This document shows, in pieces, positions 1-9,000 of a stretch of DNA of 64,000 nt. The DNA is taken from the NCBI RefSeq assembly GCF_902713425.1, contig NC_081198.1, positions 22,923,188-22,987,187 on the forward strand. The letters run 5' to 3'. The position numbers and the translations under genes were made by a program. Origin of the DNA: Acipenser ruthenus (taxonomy: Eukaryota > Chordata > Actinopteri > Acipenseriformes > Acipenseridae). The number at the start of each line of letters is the position of its first letter. The stretch's first letter is position 1. The notes below the pieces were generated by a model. The model had not been told where the DNA came from. It saw only the letters and a list, made by a program, of their open reading frames with translations, and did no database searches.

Positions 1-1414
1 CAGTATGTGGAGTTGTTGGGGCTATTCAACTCCCCACAAGGTAAGTCTGGTGGAACTTGCTCAGGGCCCCTCGGAACGTGTGGGTCAGCTTTGTCCTGGG
101 GGGGGGTTATGACAGACAGCATTCTTTGGCTGTTACCGTCTGTTGAATTGGAGCTGTTAGCAGACTTCTGGCTTACCGCGTCCAGGGGTATTCCCATGTT
201 CTCCAGTGCTGTATCTAGGAGGACCTCTAGGGGGCCCCTGGTTTTGCCCATACAAGGGAGGGGGTCAAGGATGCTTTGAAGGGAGGCCCTTCGCTTGAAG
301 AGGGTCATTGCTACCGAGGTACTGCTGGTCAGGGAAGGTGTTGACCCCGACCTCTCCCTCGGTGCATTAGTGAACACCTCTTCTGCGAGGTGTGCTAGGG
401 TTTGTGCCAACGACTGGGAAGGCTGGCTGGGGATGCCCTGGCTGGCTGCTACCTGCCCACTAGGCGGCAGTGTAGCCGTCCCACTCGCCTCCGTCTCTGC
501 CTGCGAGGGCAAGACTGGGGACTTTGTGTGGACATTAGCTGGTTTTGGATCTATGGGGGCCACCTGCAACTTGCTGTCTTTGATCCTGATCTTCTTTCTT
601 TTCCCCCCCTCGTCTCTACCCTTTCTTTTCCCCACCCTCTGCTGGTTCTTCACTCCCTTCCCCTCCTTCTCACTCTCACTTTCACTGTCGCTTTCGCTTT
701 CCTCCCCCACGGACTCAATCCTTATGGCGTCATAACGAGAGCCGAGGGGGAGTGCTGGCGCTGAGAGGGCCCTACTCAGGGGGGGGCCGCTGCTGGGTCC
801 GGGCTCCCTCCCTGCCTCGTGTTCTGCATCAGAGGAGCTACTGGAGGAGCTAGTGGAGTAGCTGTTGTACTCTCTCTCTGGGCTGGGGGAAGGGGTCCTC
901 GTAAAACGGGACATGTCTCGGGGGCGGGGGGGTGATGGGGGTGCTGGTGATGATGGTGGTGCTGGAGTCTGGGTCTTGGATACTGTTGGTGGTGATGTGG
1001 ACTGATCTTTGTTACTTGCTCCCTCTTCCTGCTCAGGCCTAGGCTTGTTCATGTTTGCCTTGCTGGCTCTGGCCATGTTGGCATAGGAAGAGGGGCAGTC
1101 CTTAAACAGGTGCCCCTTCTTTCCACACAAATTGCACTGCCTCTCTTCTCTGCAGTGGCTGGTCTCGTGGGGGGCGCCGCAGTTCCTGCACTTAACTACA
1201 GTACACGCGGCCGCCAGGTGTCCTAATTCCCCACATTTCCTGCAGAGTTTTGGCATCCCATTATAGAATACCAGCCCTCTGTTGGGCCCTAACACTATGG
1301 AGTTTGGAATGTGGCGGACGCCTCCAATGCCCGATGGATCAACATTAAGGCGTACCAGCCACTTTCTGGCTCCTGTCCAAACCCCATCTTCGTCTGTAAT
1401 TTTCCTCCCTTCTG
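1..1414 (-). mobile_element. LINE family A, copy A1 (partial, ORF1 part only)
   Basis: This is nearly identical to 29462-30880 of the complete copy A3. It begins at the window edge and stops abruptly at 1414, where the sequence changes to family D endonuclease coding sequence. The remainder of the element (end of ORF1, ORF2 and 3' UTR) lies left of the window. The sense 5' end is not at a U2 gene, so this is not a simple 5'-truncated insertion into U2. Confidence 0.9.
1..1414 (-). CDS. Family A ORF1, partial, fused in frame to family D ORF2
   Basis: It encodes the ORF1 protein from about residue 132 of the A3 protein onward: the three zinc knuckles (CRKC, CRNC and CNLC types), then the Ser/Pro-rich and acidic/basic low-complexity tail. 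The frame appears open to the window edge. The 9-base G run at 108-116 has the same length as in A3. On the sense strand the family D endonuclease frame reads directly into this frame at 1414/1415, giving an endonuclease-to-zinc-knuckle hybrid reading frame. ORF1 proteins of this clade bind the element RNA and accompany ORF2 in a ribonucleoprotein. Whether the hybrid is expressed is unknown. Confidence 0.75.
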
Positions 1415-2110
1415 TACCCCCCTCTATTGACATCACTACCATATCATGGTCAGACCCCCAACATGGTAAAATCTTACACTCTTTAACCTTAATCTCTTGT
1501 GAAGTGAAAAAATAATCTAACCTGCTTTGATGCCCTCTAGTGTTCCTCCATGTGTACCCCACTCCATCTTTATACAACCCTCTATATGCATCCTTTAATT
1601 TATAATTTTGAGTTTCTTTTAACAGATATTTCCCTGTAAAATCCAGCTCAGCTCCCCTTTCTGTACTATCTACCGAAGTATTAAAATCACCTCCCAATAT
1701 GACCTTTTTGTTAGTATCTAACAAAAACACAAAATCCTTGAAAAACTGTAATCTTTTGGTAGGATTGCATGGTGCATAGATGTTAATAAGCCTATATTTC
1801 TGCCCCCCATCATACCATCTACTACCATTAATCTCCCTGGTACCACTGTTAACACATTTTCAATAATCATTTCACTACCCTTCACCAGTACCCCCAATCC
1901 ATCAGAGTGTACATTACCCACACTCCAAAATGAAACCCCCCCAGTCCAGTCCCTTGAGAACTTTTTGAAGTCCATTTCATCCCGAAGGTGACACTCTTGC
2001 AAAAAACAAATGTTAAAGGGCATCAATGCCAAAGACAAAAATATTGCAGCTCTTTTCTCCCTGTCCCTTAAACCCCTTACATTTAAAGTTACTACCTTGA
2101 AGTCCATCAA
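1415..2110 (-). pseudogene. Family D ORF2 fragment (endonuclease domain, one frameshift)
   Basis: This is the N-terminal part of a LINE ORF2. The APE-type endonuclease motifs are visible: TLNVRGLRD at residues 8-16, FLQE with catalytic Glu at about residue 39, then, after a frame change near 1815-1830, NIYAP, GGDFN, SRLDYFF and GSDHD. So the whole endonuclease core is present, split over two frames by one indel. The reverse transcriptase is missing: the frame runs straight into family A ORF1 at 1414. The start is 6 nt after the ORF1 stop. Without the shift the domain would be about 230 residues, the usual size for this family. Confidence 0.8.
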
Positions 2111-2116
2111 AAAGAA

Positions 2117-3547
2117 TTAGGGTTTCTCTTCCATTCCCATAACTACAGCAACTTTAGCTACATCATCCTGCTCCAAAAAATCCATTGAATTCTGAGAATC
2201 CACATCTGACACTGCCACCTCCTGACCACAAGGGATAGTCTGTGAATCTGCACTATTATTACTGCTGCCATCATCCTCCTCCTCTGATGGTGTCAGCTCA
2301 GGTATCAAAGGAGAGCTTCCTGCTTCTGAAGGCTCAACCACAGAAGTTTCTTCCTCTTCGAGTACTTCATAGGAATTAGAAGTGTCCACCAAATAAATTT
2401 TGTTTTCACTTTCTGCTAGCTCCTTACACTTCCTTTTGTTTGTTCTTCTCTTTTCAACACTCCACTTTCCTTCTTCTATAGGGACGGAATGGCCCAGAAG
2501 CTGACTTCCCTCTGCTGCAATACCTTCCCTAGCCTGAGACTCCATTTCTTCCCCCCAGGATGCACCAGAAGATCTAGCCACTTTCCCAGGTAAGTTGTCA
2601 GGTAAGTTGACAGGTAAAACCTGATTTATTTCTTTGTTTGTATTAGATATTTCCTCTACCTCCGTTCTCGCGATTGCTGTGACCTCCATTGCAGCTTCTA
2701 CACCTGCCACCTCCTCCGCTGCTGCCACAACCTCCTTATCAGTTAAGGAGGCTGCCGGACCCTCCTCTTGCTGTTTCTTGTTTTTATACCTCCACTCCCT
2801 CATAACATCCTCAACGGGAGGTAGGTTCTCAAAAACCCCTGCATAGGATCTTCTTTCTCTGCAGTCTCTCCTGACATGGCTTGCATCTCCACAATTGTGA
2901 CATTTTTTTGAATTTTTGCATTCATAGGAAAAATGCCCTTTCTCTCCACAATTAAAACATCTCATCTCTTCACAGTTCTGCTCACTGTGACCATACTTTT
3001 GGCATTTCCTACAAAACTGGGGTTGACCTGAATATAGGATGTAGCCATTAACCCCCTCCACCCTACACTTTGCAGGAGGATGTAAAAAACCCTGATGTCC
3101 ATTCGGATCTTCCCTCAGGAGCACACTATATTGTCTCTGCCCATTCCACACACCCAAACCATCTCTCCTATATCTTGGCCCAGAAAGAATATCTACATAT
3201 TTCGTCAGAAACAAATTAACACTTTGATCAGACACATTCATGTCAAACAAGTTAATTGTTAAAACTCTGAATTTTTTTCTTTCCCTAGACTGAACTTTAA
3301 ATTGCTTCAAAGGTTCCACATTTTCTTTTTCCTTACAGGCCTTTAATAGAGATTTAAAACTCGGCTCACCCATCATGGCGACATCAAAGAATTCTTCCTT
3401 CCCATTCCTCTGGATGCCAAGAATCTCCTCCAAATTGATGCTTAGCAACTCCATAATGATGGTGCGTATAAATTCTTCTCTTTCTGGCATTCCTTCATCT
3501 TCCTTTCCACTACAATCAAATCTTGCGGTGTTCTTCACTCCAGCCAT
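2117..3547 (-). CDS. Family D ORF1, zinc-knuckle protein, 476 aa
   Basis: This intact LINE ORF1 is expected to coat element RNA and assist retrotransposition. Residues 1-175 form a folded N-terminal region homologous to that of family C (compare FIRTIIMELL here with FIKTVIIDCL in C). Three zinc knuckles follow at about residues 179-192 (CRKC...GH...C), 197-210 (CFNC...GH...C) and 216-229 (CHNC...SH...C). Residues 240-476 are low-complexity, mostly acidic with Lys/Arg patches, probably disordered. The start at 3547 is the first Met after a leader of about 69 nt behind U2 nt 1-28. CCHC knuckles also occur in retroviral Gag, but the adjacent ORF2 endonuclease makes this a LINE. Confidence 0.88.
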   Translation of the reverse strand: MAGVKNTARFDCSGKEDEGMPEREEFIRTIIMELLSINLEEILGIQRNGKEEFFDVAMMGEPSFKSLLKACKEKENVEPLKQFKVQSRERKKFRVLTINLFDMNVSDQSVNLFLTKYVDILSGPRYRRDGLGVWNGQRQYSVLLREDPNGHQGFLHPPAKCRVEGVNGYILYSGQPQFCRKCQKYGHSEQNCEEMRCFNCGEKGHFSYECKNSKKCHNCGDASHVRRDCRERRSYAGVFENLPPVEDVMREWRYKNKKQQEEGPAASLTDKEVVAAAEEVAGVEAAMEVTAIARTEVEEISNTNKEINQVLPVNLPDNLPGKVARSSGASWGEEMESQAREGIAAEGSQLLGHSVPIEEGKWSVEKRRTNKRKCKELAESENKIYLVDTSNSYEVLEEEETSVVEPSEAGSSPLIPELTPSEEEDDGSSNNSADSQTIPCGQEVAVSDVDSQNSMDFLEQDDVAKVAVVMGMEEKP

Positions 3548-3593
3548 GTTGTCTCTCCTCTATCCCTAGCTCGGCACTCTCAACAATCCAGAG

Positions 3594-3608
3594 CTGCGGT
3601 CAAGCCAC
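3594..3608 (-). promoter_or_regulatory. Conserved 5'-terminal 15-mer (family D copy)
   Basis: The sense strand reads GTGGCTTGACCGCAG. The same motif lies at the 5' end of family B (11248-11262, one difference) and family C (22829-22843, identical). Here it is 8 nt from the U2 fragment. Its function is unknown; it may be an RNA element at the 5' end of the transcript. Confidence 0.6.
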
Positions 3609-3616
3609 TTGCTTTA

Positions 3617-3644
3617 GATCTGAGCCAAGAGGCCGAGAAGCGAT
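3617..3644 (-). pseudogene. U2 snRNA 5' fragment (nt 1-28) at the 5' end of family D
   Basis: It matches U2 nt 1-28 with two differences from the local consensus: nt 16 T to C and nt 23 A to C. The nt 16 change also occurs in the family B flank at 11265-11298 but in no complete U2 gene here. The promoter to its right is retained, so transcription would start with 28 nt of U2 and run into family D. Confidence 0.85.
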
Positions 3645-4038
3645 GGCAACTAGGCCCTTGCCCAGGGCCCCCCAGCCTGGACGGCACAGGGGGATTCAAA
3701 GGTGGGTGCAAAATTCCAAGCACAAGCAGACCCCCAAAAAACGGGCTGCTGCTTCCAGAGGGGAAATGTGCAATTTAAGCAGGAGAAAACAAAACAAAGC
3801 AAAAACACACACATAACACCAAAAACAAAACATAAACTGGCGGAGTGCGTCTTACAAATAGTCATGCCAAGCTGCTATGCTGTGCAAGGTGCCTTGGGTA
3901 ACTACAACTGTGCCTCGCTGGCTGGCTGGCTTGCTAAGAAGGTCCTGGCATAGGGACATGTTCCACCACACTTGTCTGGTTAGCTGCATGCTCCCAGGAA
4001 ACAACCTGCTGCTGTCTACATCATCACCACATGTGAAT

Positions 4039-4120
4039 AAAAGAAAGAAAGACAGCAAGAAAGAAAGAGAGAAAGAAAGAGAGAAAGAGAGAAAGAAAGA
4101 AAGAAAGAAAAAAAAAGAAG
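4039..4120 (-). repeat. CT-rich microsatellite downstream of U2
   Basis: The plus strand is an interrupted (GAAA)n/(GA)n tract, so the U2 sense strand is (CTTT)n/(CT)n. It starts about 110 bp past the U2 3' end. The same tract occurs in every unit with varying length: 4812-4894, 5584-5672, 11693-11771, 12464-12544, 23297-23379, 24071-24164, 24856-24936, 32104-32202, 32893-32991, 33683-33776, 34468-34535, 41383-41459, 42149-42247, 45688-45762, 46453-46551, 53689-53765, 59493-59609 and 60299-60395. Confidence 0.95.
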
Positions 4121-4202
4121 TAAAACGGCGGGAAAACTTGCATCAACACTGGCACTCTCCCTCCAGCAGGGGTAGACAAAATGCTCACAGGAGAGATCCA
4201 GA

Positions 4203-4218
4203 TCTGACTTTGACCAAC
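4203..4218 (-). terminator. U2 3' box
   Basis: The sense strand reads GTTGGTCAAAGTCAGA, a good match to the vertebrate snRNA 3'-box consensus GTTTN(0-3)AAARNNAGA. It begins about 12 nt past the mature 3' end, where the Integrator complex is known to cleave snRNA precursors. The same sequence follows every U2 3' end in the window. Confidence 0.85.
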
Positions 4219-4229
4219 GTTAGAGAAAG

Positions 4230-4417
4230 GTGTGCACCGTTCCCGGAGGTACTGCAATACCGGGCCGATGCGTGGAGTGGACGGAGCAAGCCCCTGTTCC
4301 ATCTCCCGATTCCAAAAATCAATTTAATATATGGTCCCCTGATAGGGGACGTATCAGATATTAAACTGATAAGAACAGATACTACACTTGATCTTAGCCA
4401 AAAGGCCGAGAAGCGAT
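4230..4417 (-). ncRNA. RNU2: U2 spliceosomal snRNA gene (complete, consensus)
   Basis: U2 snRNA pairs with the intron branch point and with U6 in the spliceosome. The gene starts ATCGCTTCTCGGCC and is 188 nt, the usual vertebrate length. Visible parts: U6-pairing segment nt 20-30, branch-point-recognition GTAGTA nt 33-38, stem-loop IIa nt 48-65, stem-loop IIb nt 68-84 (with a CCCC/GGGG stem where human has CCTC/GAGG), Sm site ATTTTTG nt 99-105, and the 3' stem-loops. It is identical to the copies at 11881, 24274, 32312, 33886, 41568 and 45872, which suggests homogenisation and function. A proximal-element candidate lies upstream and a 3' box downstream. Confidence 0.97.
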
Positions 4418-4465
4418 GGCGACTTGGCCCTTGCCCGGGGCCCCCCAGCCCGGACGGCACAGGGG

Positions 4466-4482
4466 GATTCAAAGGTGGGTGC
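4466..4482 (-). promoter_or_regulatory. Candidate U2 proximal sequence element
   Basis: The sense GCACCCACCTTTGAATC lies at about -65 to -49 from the U2 start, where vertebrate snRNA genes carry the SNAPc-binding proximal element. There is no TATA box at -30, as expected for a Pol II snRNA gene. The same sequence precedes the other U2 starts; the copy upstream of 12068 has one extra A. Confidence 0.6.
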
Positions 4483-4624
4483 AAAATTCCAAGCACAAGC
4501 AGACCCCCAAAAAACGGGCTGCTGCTTCCAGAGGGGAAATGTGCAATTTAAGCAGGAGAAAACAAAACAAAGCAAAAACACACACATAACACCAAAAACA
4601 AAACATAAACTGGCGGAGTGCGTC

Positions 4625-4632
4625 TTACAAAT
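4625..4632 (-). promoter_or_regulatory. Weak octamer-like site at the distal-element position
   Basis: The sense ATTTGTAA at about -215 to -208 differs at two positions from the octamer ATTTGCAT used in snRNA distal elements, but sits at the expected distance (about -220). No better octamer is visible in the spacer. Identification rests mainly on position. Confidence 0.3.
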
Positions 4633-5003
4633 AGTCATGCCAAGCTGCTATGCTGTGCAAGGTGCCTTGGGTAACTACAACTGTGCCTCGCTGGCTGGCT
4701 GGCTTGCTAAGAAGGTCCTGGCATAGGGACATGTTCCACCACACTTGTCTGGTTAGCTGCATGCTCCCAGGAAACAACCTGCTGCTGTCTACATCATCAT
4801 CACATGTGAATAAAAGAAAGAAAGACAGCAAGAAAGAAAGAGAGAAAGAAAGAGAGAAAGAGAGAAAGAAAGAGAGAAAGAAAAAAAAAAGAAGTAAAAC
4901 GGCGGGAAAACTTGCATCAACACTGGCACTCTCCCTCCAGCAGGGGTAGACAAAATGCTCACAGGAGAGATCCAGATCTGACTTTGACCAACGTTAGAGA
5001 AAG

Positions 5004-5191
5004 GTGTGCACCGTTCCCGGAGGTACTGCAATACCGGGCCGATGCGTGGAGTGGACAGAGCAAGCCCCTGTTCCATCTCCCGATTCCAAAAATCAATTTA
5101 ATATATGGTCCCCTGATAGGGGACGTATCAGATATTAAACTGATAAGAACAGATACTACACTTGATCTTAGCCAAAAGGCCGAGAAGCGAT
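5004..5191 (-). ncRNA. RNU2: U2 snRNA gene (complete, one substitution)
   Basis: Full 188 nt with one change from the local consensus, C135T, in the 3' stem-loop region after the Sm site. Promoter and 3' box are intact, so expression is plausible. It starts exactly 774 bp from the preceding U2 start. Confidence 0.95.
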
Positions 5192-5781
5192 GGCGACTTG
5201 GCCCTTGCCCGGGGCCCCCCAGCCCGGACGGCACAGGGGGATTCAAAGGTGGGTGCAAAATTCCAAGCACAAGCAGACCCCCAAAAAACGGGCTGCTGCT
5301 TCCAGAGGGGAAATGTGCAATTTAAGCAGGAGAAAACAAAACAAAGCAAAAACACACACATAACACCAAAAACAAAACATAAACTGGCGGAGTGCGTCTT
5401 ACAAATAGTCATGCCAAGCTGCTATGCTGTGCAAGGTGCCTTGGTAACTAAAACTGTGCCTCGCTGGCTGGCTGGCTTGCTAAGAAGGTCCTGGCATAGG
5501 GACATGTTCCACCACACTTGTCTGGTTAGCTGCATGCTCCCAGGAAACAAACTGCTGCTGTCTACATCATCACCACATATGAATAAAAGAAAGAAAGAAA
5601 GCAAGAAAGAAAGAGAAAGAAAGAGAGAAAGAAAGAAAGAGAGAAAGAAAGAAAGAAAGAAAAAAAAAGAAGTAAAACGGCGGGAAAACTTGCATCAACA
5701 CTGGCACTCTCCCTCCAGCAGGGGTAGACAAAATGCTCACAGGAGAGATCCAGATCTGACTTTGACCAACGTTAGAGAAAG
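5192..5781 (-). other. U2 intergenic spacer, haplotype 1 with private changes
   Basis: The promoter region next to 5191 is normal. Private differences near 5443 (one base deleted, TTGGTAACTAAAAC) and 5550 (AAACTGCTG). Microsatellite 5584-5672. No gene. Confidence 0.88.
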
Positions 5782-5932
5782 GTGTGCACCGTTCCCGGAG
5801 GTACTGCAATACCGGGCCGATGCGTGGAGTGGACGGAGCAAGCCCCTGTTCCATCTCCCGATTCCAAAAATCAATTTAATATATGGTCCCCTGATAGGGG
5901 ACGTATCAGATATTAAACTGATAAGAACAGAT
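5782..5932 (-). pseudogene. U2 3' fragment (nt 38-188), 3' flank of family B
   Basis: The U2 sequence is consensus from its 3' end up to nt 38 and is then replaced by the poly(A) end of family B. It breaks within GTAGTA (nt 33-38). It lacks a start and promoter of its own and is part of the interrupted locus completed at 11265-11298. Confidence 0.95.
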
Positions 5933-6058
5933 TTTTTTTTTTTTTATTTATTTTTACAATCAACACAATACACAATTACAAAACTAACACATACAATTCA
6001 CAATAACAATAGTTAACAGGCACCTCTAAAACACGTTTGTACAAAAGAGTGCATGTCC

Positions 6059-9000
6059 TTAAATAAAGTCCTCATCCTGCCTTGACAAGCCCAGACACTC
6101 CAACCTAGCACCAGCACTGCCCAGCCACTTCTCCCACCGCCAGATCCTCTCTGCTTCTTCACGCCCCCTCCTGTTGACATCACGCAATACATAGTCCCGT
6201 ATGGCCCTTTGGCCGATCTCATAGGTCACACGGCAGCTCAAGGTCTCAGATTTCAAGACCAGGATATTCCTTGCCTTCCACAGGGCCTCCTTAAAACAGT
6301 TCACCACACACCAGAGCTGCCATGAGCCTTCCTCCTTCTTCTTTGGGCCATACAAAACCAGCTGTTCCTCCAACAGGTTGCCTTCCATCCACACAGCCAA
6401 CAGGGGGGACGCCTTTCTCCACAAGCGCCTGGCAGACTCGCACTCCCACAACAGATGGCACACCGATTCCTCCGCCCCACAGCCCTGAAAAGGACAGCTA
6501 GGGGTCTTGCACATCCCTCTGCCATGCATCACCGCTCTCACCGGCAACACCTCATGCATGATAAGCCAGGCCAGGTCTTTATGCTGGTTCATCAAAGCAG
6601 GATGGGCAGCATTCCACCACACCTTCTCTGGATCACCTACTGCAACCCTCTTTATAGGACATGTGGTCACACTCTCCTGCACAAAAGAAAGCAGTTTTCT
6701 TGGTTTTAAAAGCAGGTCTTTGTCAACCTTCCCCGTCAGTTTCCCCTTTAAGAACTCTTTAAACACTGCATACCCAAAGGGAGGATCAAAAACAATCGGG
6801 ACAGTAAGGGGGATCTTTAAAATTCCTAGAAACCTTAAAAACGCCCCCATAAAAAACCTCACAAACAAAGCCCCTTGACACTCCCCTCTTAACACCAATT
6901 CAACATGCCTGCAAACTGCGTGAACATATAAAAACGTTTCCAATTCCGGAAGCCCTTTACCACCCTTTAATACCCCTTTACACACCACCTCTCTCTTCAA
7001 ACGCTCCCACTTGGCACCCCAAAAAAACCGAAACATCTGCCTTTTTAAAACTGTGATAACAGCCCTGGGGGGTGGGAAGACCACTCCCACATACAGAAGC
7101 AAGGGGAGAATGACCGCCTTGACAATGAGCACCTTCCCCTCCAGTGTCAGGCTCCTCTGTGTCCACAGCCCCATTTTCTGGCCCACTTTCTTTGAGACCT
7201 CCACCCAATTGCTCAGACCAGATCCTGTGGCGTCCATCCTTATACCTAAAACTTTTATAAAATCAGTTTTCACGCATACCCCAACATCCGGTACCCCCTC
7301 CCATCCCCCAAACAACATGCACTCCGACTTCTCCTTATTCAACTTGGACCCGGAGGCCACACAAAAACACTCACACTGCCACAACACTCGTTTAATTGCT
7401 CTCTCACTCACACACAACACATTCACATCATCCATATACAAGACGCACTTTGCCTCAGCTCCTCCACCCCCCGGGATAGCCAGCCCCCTGATCACCTTGT
7501 CTTTACGGAGGGCCTGAGCCAAAGGTTCCATACAACAGATAAAAAGCAGGGGGGACAGCGGGCAGCCTTGTCTTACTCCACTCTTGATATCAATTTGACC
7601 GGATAGCTTCCCATTGATACTCACTCTACTCCCTATATTACTATAGAGGAGACTTACCCACTTAACAATTTGATCTGTAAACCCCATTTTTCTCAAAACC
7701 TGGAGCATAAACTCATGAGAGATCCTGTCGTATGCCTTTTCCAAGTCCAAATTCAAAAGGCATACCGGCACCTTACGGTCCTGTGCAAAAAAGACAGCAT
7801 CTCTCAGTAAGATAAGGCTATCCGTAATCTTCCGCCCTGGAACGCCACAGGTCTGATCCGGATGGATCACCTCTTCTATCACCGTCCTCATTCTGCAAGT
7901 TAAAATCTTAGAAAAACATTTGTAATCCACATTTAAAAGGGTTAGAGGTCTCCAGTTTGCCAGTTCCTCTTTACAGTTCTTCTTAAAGACCAGCACTATA
8001 ATCCCCTGTCTAAAGGATGCCGGCATCTCCTCCTTCAGCAAAGTCTCATTGAACACCCTGGTTAAGTCCGGCCCAACCAAGTTCCAACAGGTCTTGTAGA
8101 ATTCTCTGGGCAGACCATCCCCGCCCGGCGTCTTCCCGTCCCTGAAAGACTCCATAGCAGCAGCAGCCTCCTCCAGGGAGATCACCCCGTTCAATACCTC
8201 ACCCTGACACACCCTCCTCTCCAACCCCTCCAACATATCACTCACCATGCTCTCATCAATCACCTTCCTTTCATACAACTTGGTGTAAAACCTCTCAGCC
8301 ACATCTATCATGCCCTCCGTCTCCTTCCTCACCACCCCACTCTCATCTCTCAACCCATACAACACCTTACTGCCACTCATCACTTTCTTAAAGAAGTACC
8401 TAGAGCACTTCTCGTTCTCCTCCAAATGCCGCACCTTACTCTCCACAATCACACTCTCGGTTCTCTTTACATGCAGCACTTTTAATTTGTTCTTAATCTC
8501 ACACACATCACTCGCCACATTACACCCCATACTCCCCAATTCATACATCCTATTCAACTTCCTTTGCAACCGGCTCACCTTCTTTCTCTCCATTTTTGCC
8601 ATCCACACCCCCACTTCCACAAAAAACTTTTTAATTTTATTTTTTATACACTCCCACCACTCACCCACTGAATCAAACATTTCTTTCAATGACTGCCACC
8701 CCTTGTACCTCCTCTCAAACTCACTCATAACATCCTTATTCTTTAACACACTCACATTTAACTTCCACACCCCTCTCCCCACCACACACACCCCTTCCAG
8801 TTTCACCTCCGCACACACCATCACATGGTCAGAATAAAACACAGGCACACACACACATGCCACCCACTCCACTTCCTTTGAAGAAAAAATAAAGTCAATC
8901 CTAGAAGCCCTCACACCCGTTGTATCCGACCACGTGTATCCCGATAGCCCTGGATACAACCTCCTAAACCCATCTACTAATTGAGCATCCTGCACAATAC

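Larger units (their letters stand above)
1415..3616 (-). mobile_element. LINE family D, 5' part only
   Basis: This is the 5' 2.2 kb of a Tx1-type LINE: a leader of about 69 nt (3548-3616), complete ORF1 and the endonuclease part of ORF2. The sense 5' end abuts U2 nt 1-28, so it sits directly behind a U2 promoter. The sense 3' side is lost and replaced by family A. Proteins resemble family C more than A or B. No other copy of D is present in the window, so its own 3' end and target junction cannot be seen. Confidence 0.85.
3645..4229 (-). other. U2 spacer: promoter of the family D locus, then 3' flank of the next U2
   Basis: No gene is seen here. The part next to 3645 is the U2 promoter region of the interrupted locus, with a few substitutions (for example GGCAACTAGG after the start site). 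The pyrimidine-rich microsatellite of the sense strand lies at 4039-4120. The 3' box of the U2 gene at 4230 is at 4203-4218. Spacer haplotype 1 (ATTCCAAGCAC; five Cs before the A run). Confidence 0.85.
4418..5003 (-). other. U2 intergenic spacer, haplotype 1
   Basis: This 586-bp spacer defines the basic 774-bp repeat unit. Next to the U2 start it carries the promoter elements; microsatellite 4812-4894; 3' box of the following gene at 4977-4992. No coding signal: the frames that cross it also cross the U2 gene and the microsatellite. Confidence 0.9.

Noticed and set aside
295-735. Plus-strand 120-156-codon frames repeated opposite family A ORF1 (begin MKRVIATEV or MCQRLGR)
   Set aside because: They are shadows of the ORF1 low-complexity tail on the other strand; the SLSLSL stretches mirror the acidic repeat.
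2117-3547. Zinc knuckles as a retroviral or LTR-element Gag
   Set aside because: No LTRs, protease, integrase or RNase H-integrase order; ORF2 carries an N-terminal APE endonuclease and LINE-type RT, and some copies are 5'-truncated with target duplications.
4039-4120. GA-rich tract as a CRISPR array, centromeric satellite or origin
   Set aside because: A simple interrupted tetranucleotide repeat inside each U2 unit, without spacers or higher-order monomers.
3877-4551. Plus-strand frames of 80-228 codons repeated in each U2 unit (begin MLCKVPWVTTT)
   Set aside because: They cross the spacer, the microsatellite (KERKKERK) and the antisense of U2. They recur only because the unit is repeated, break where the microsatellite length changes, and show no protein-like conservation.
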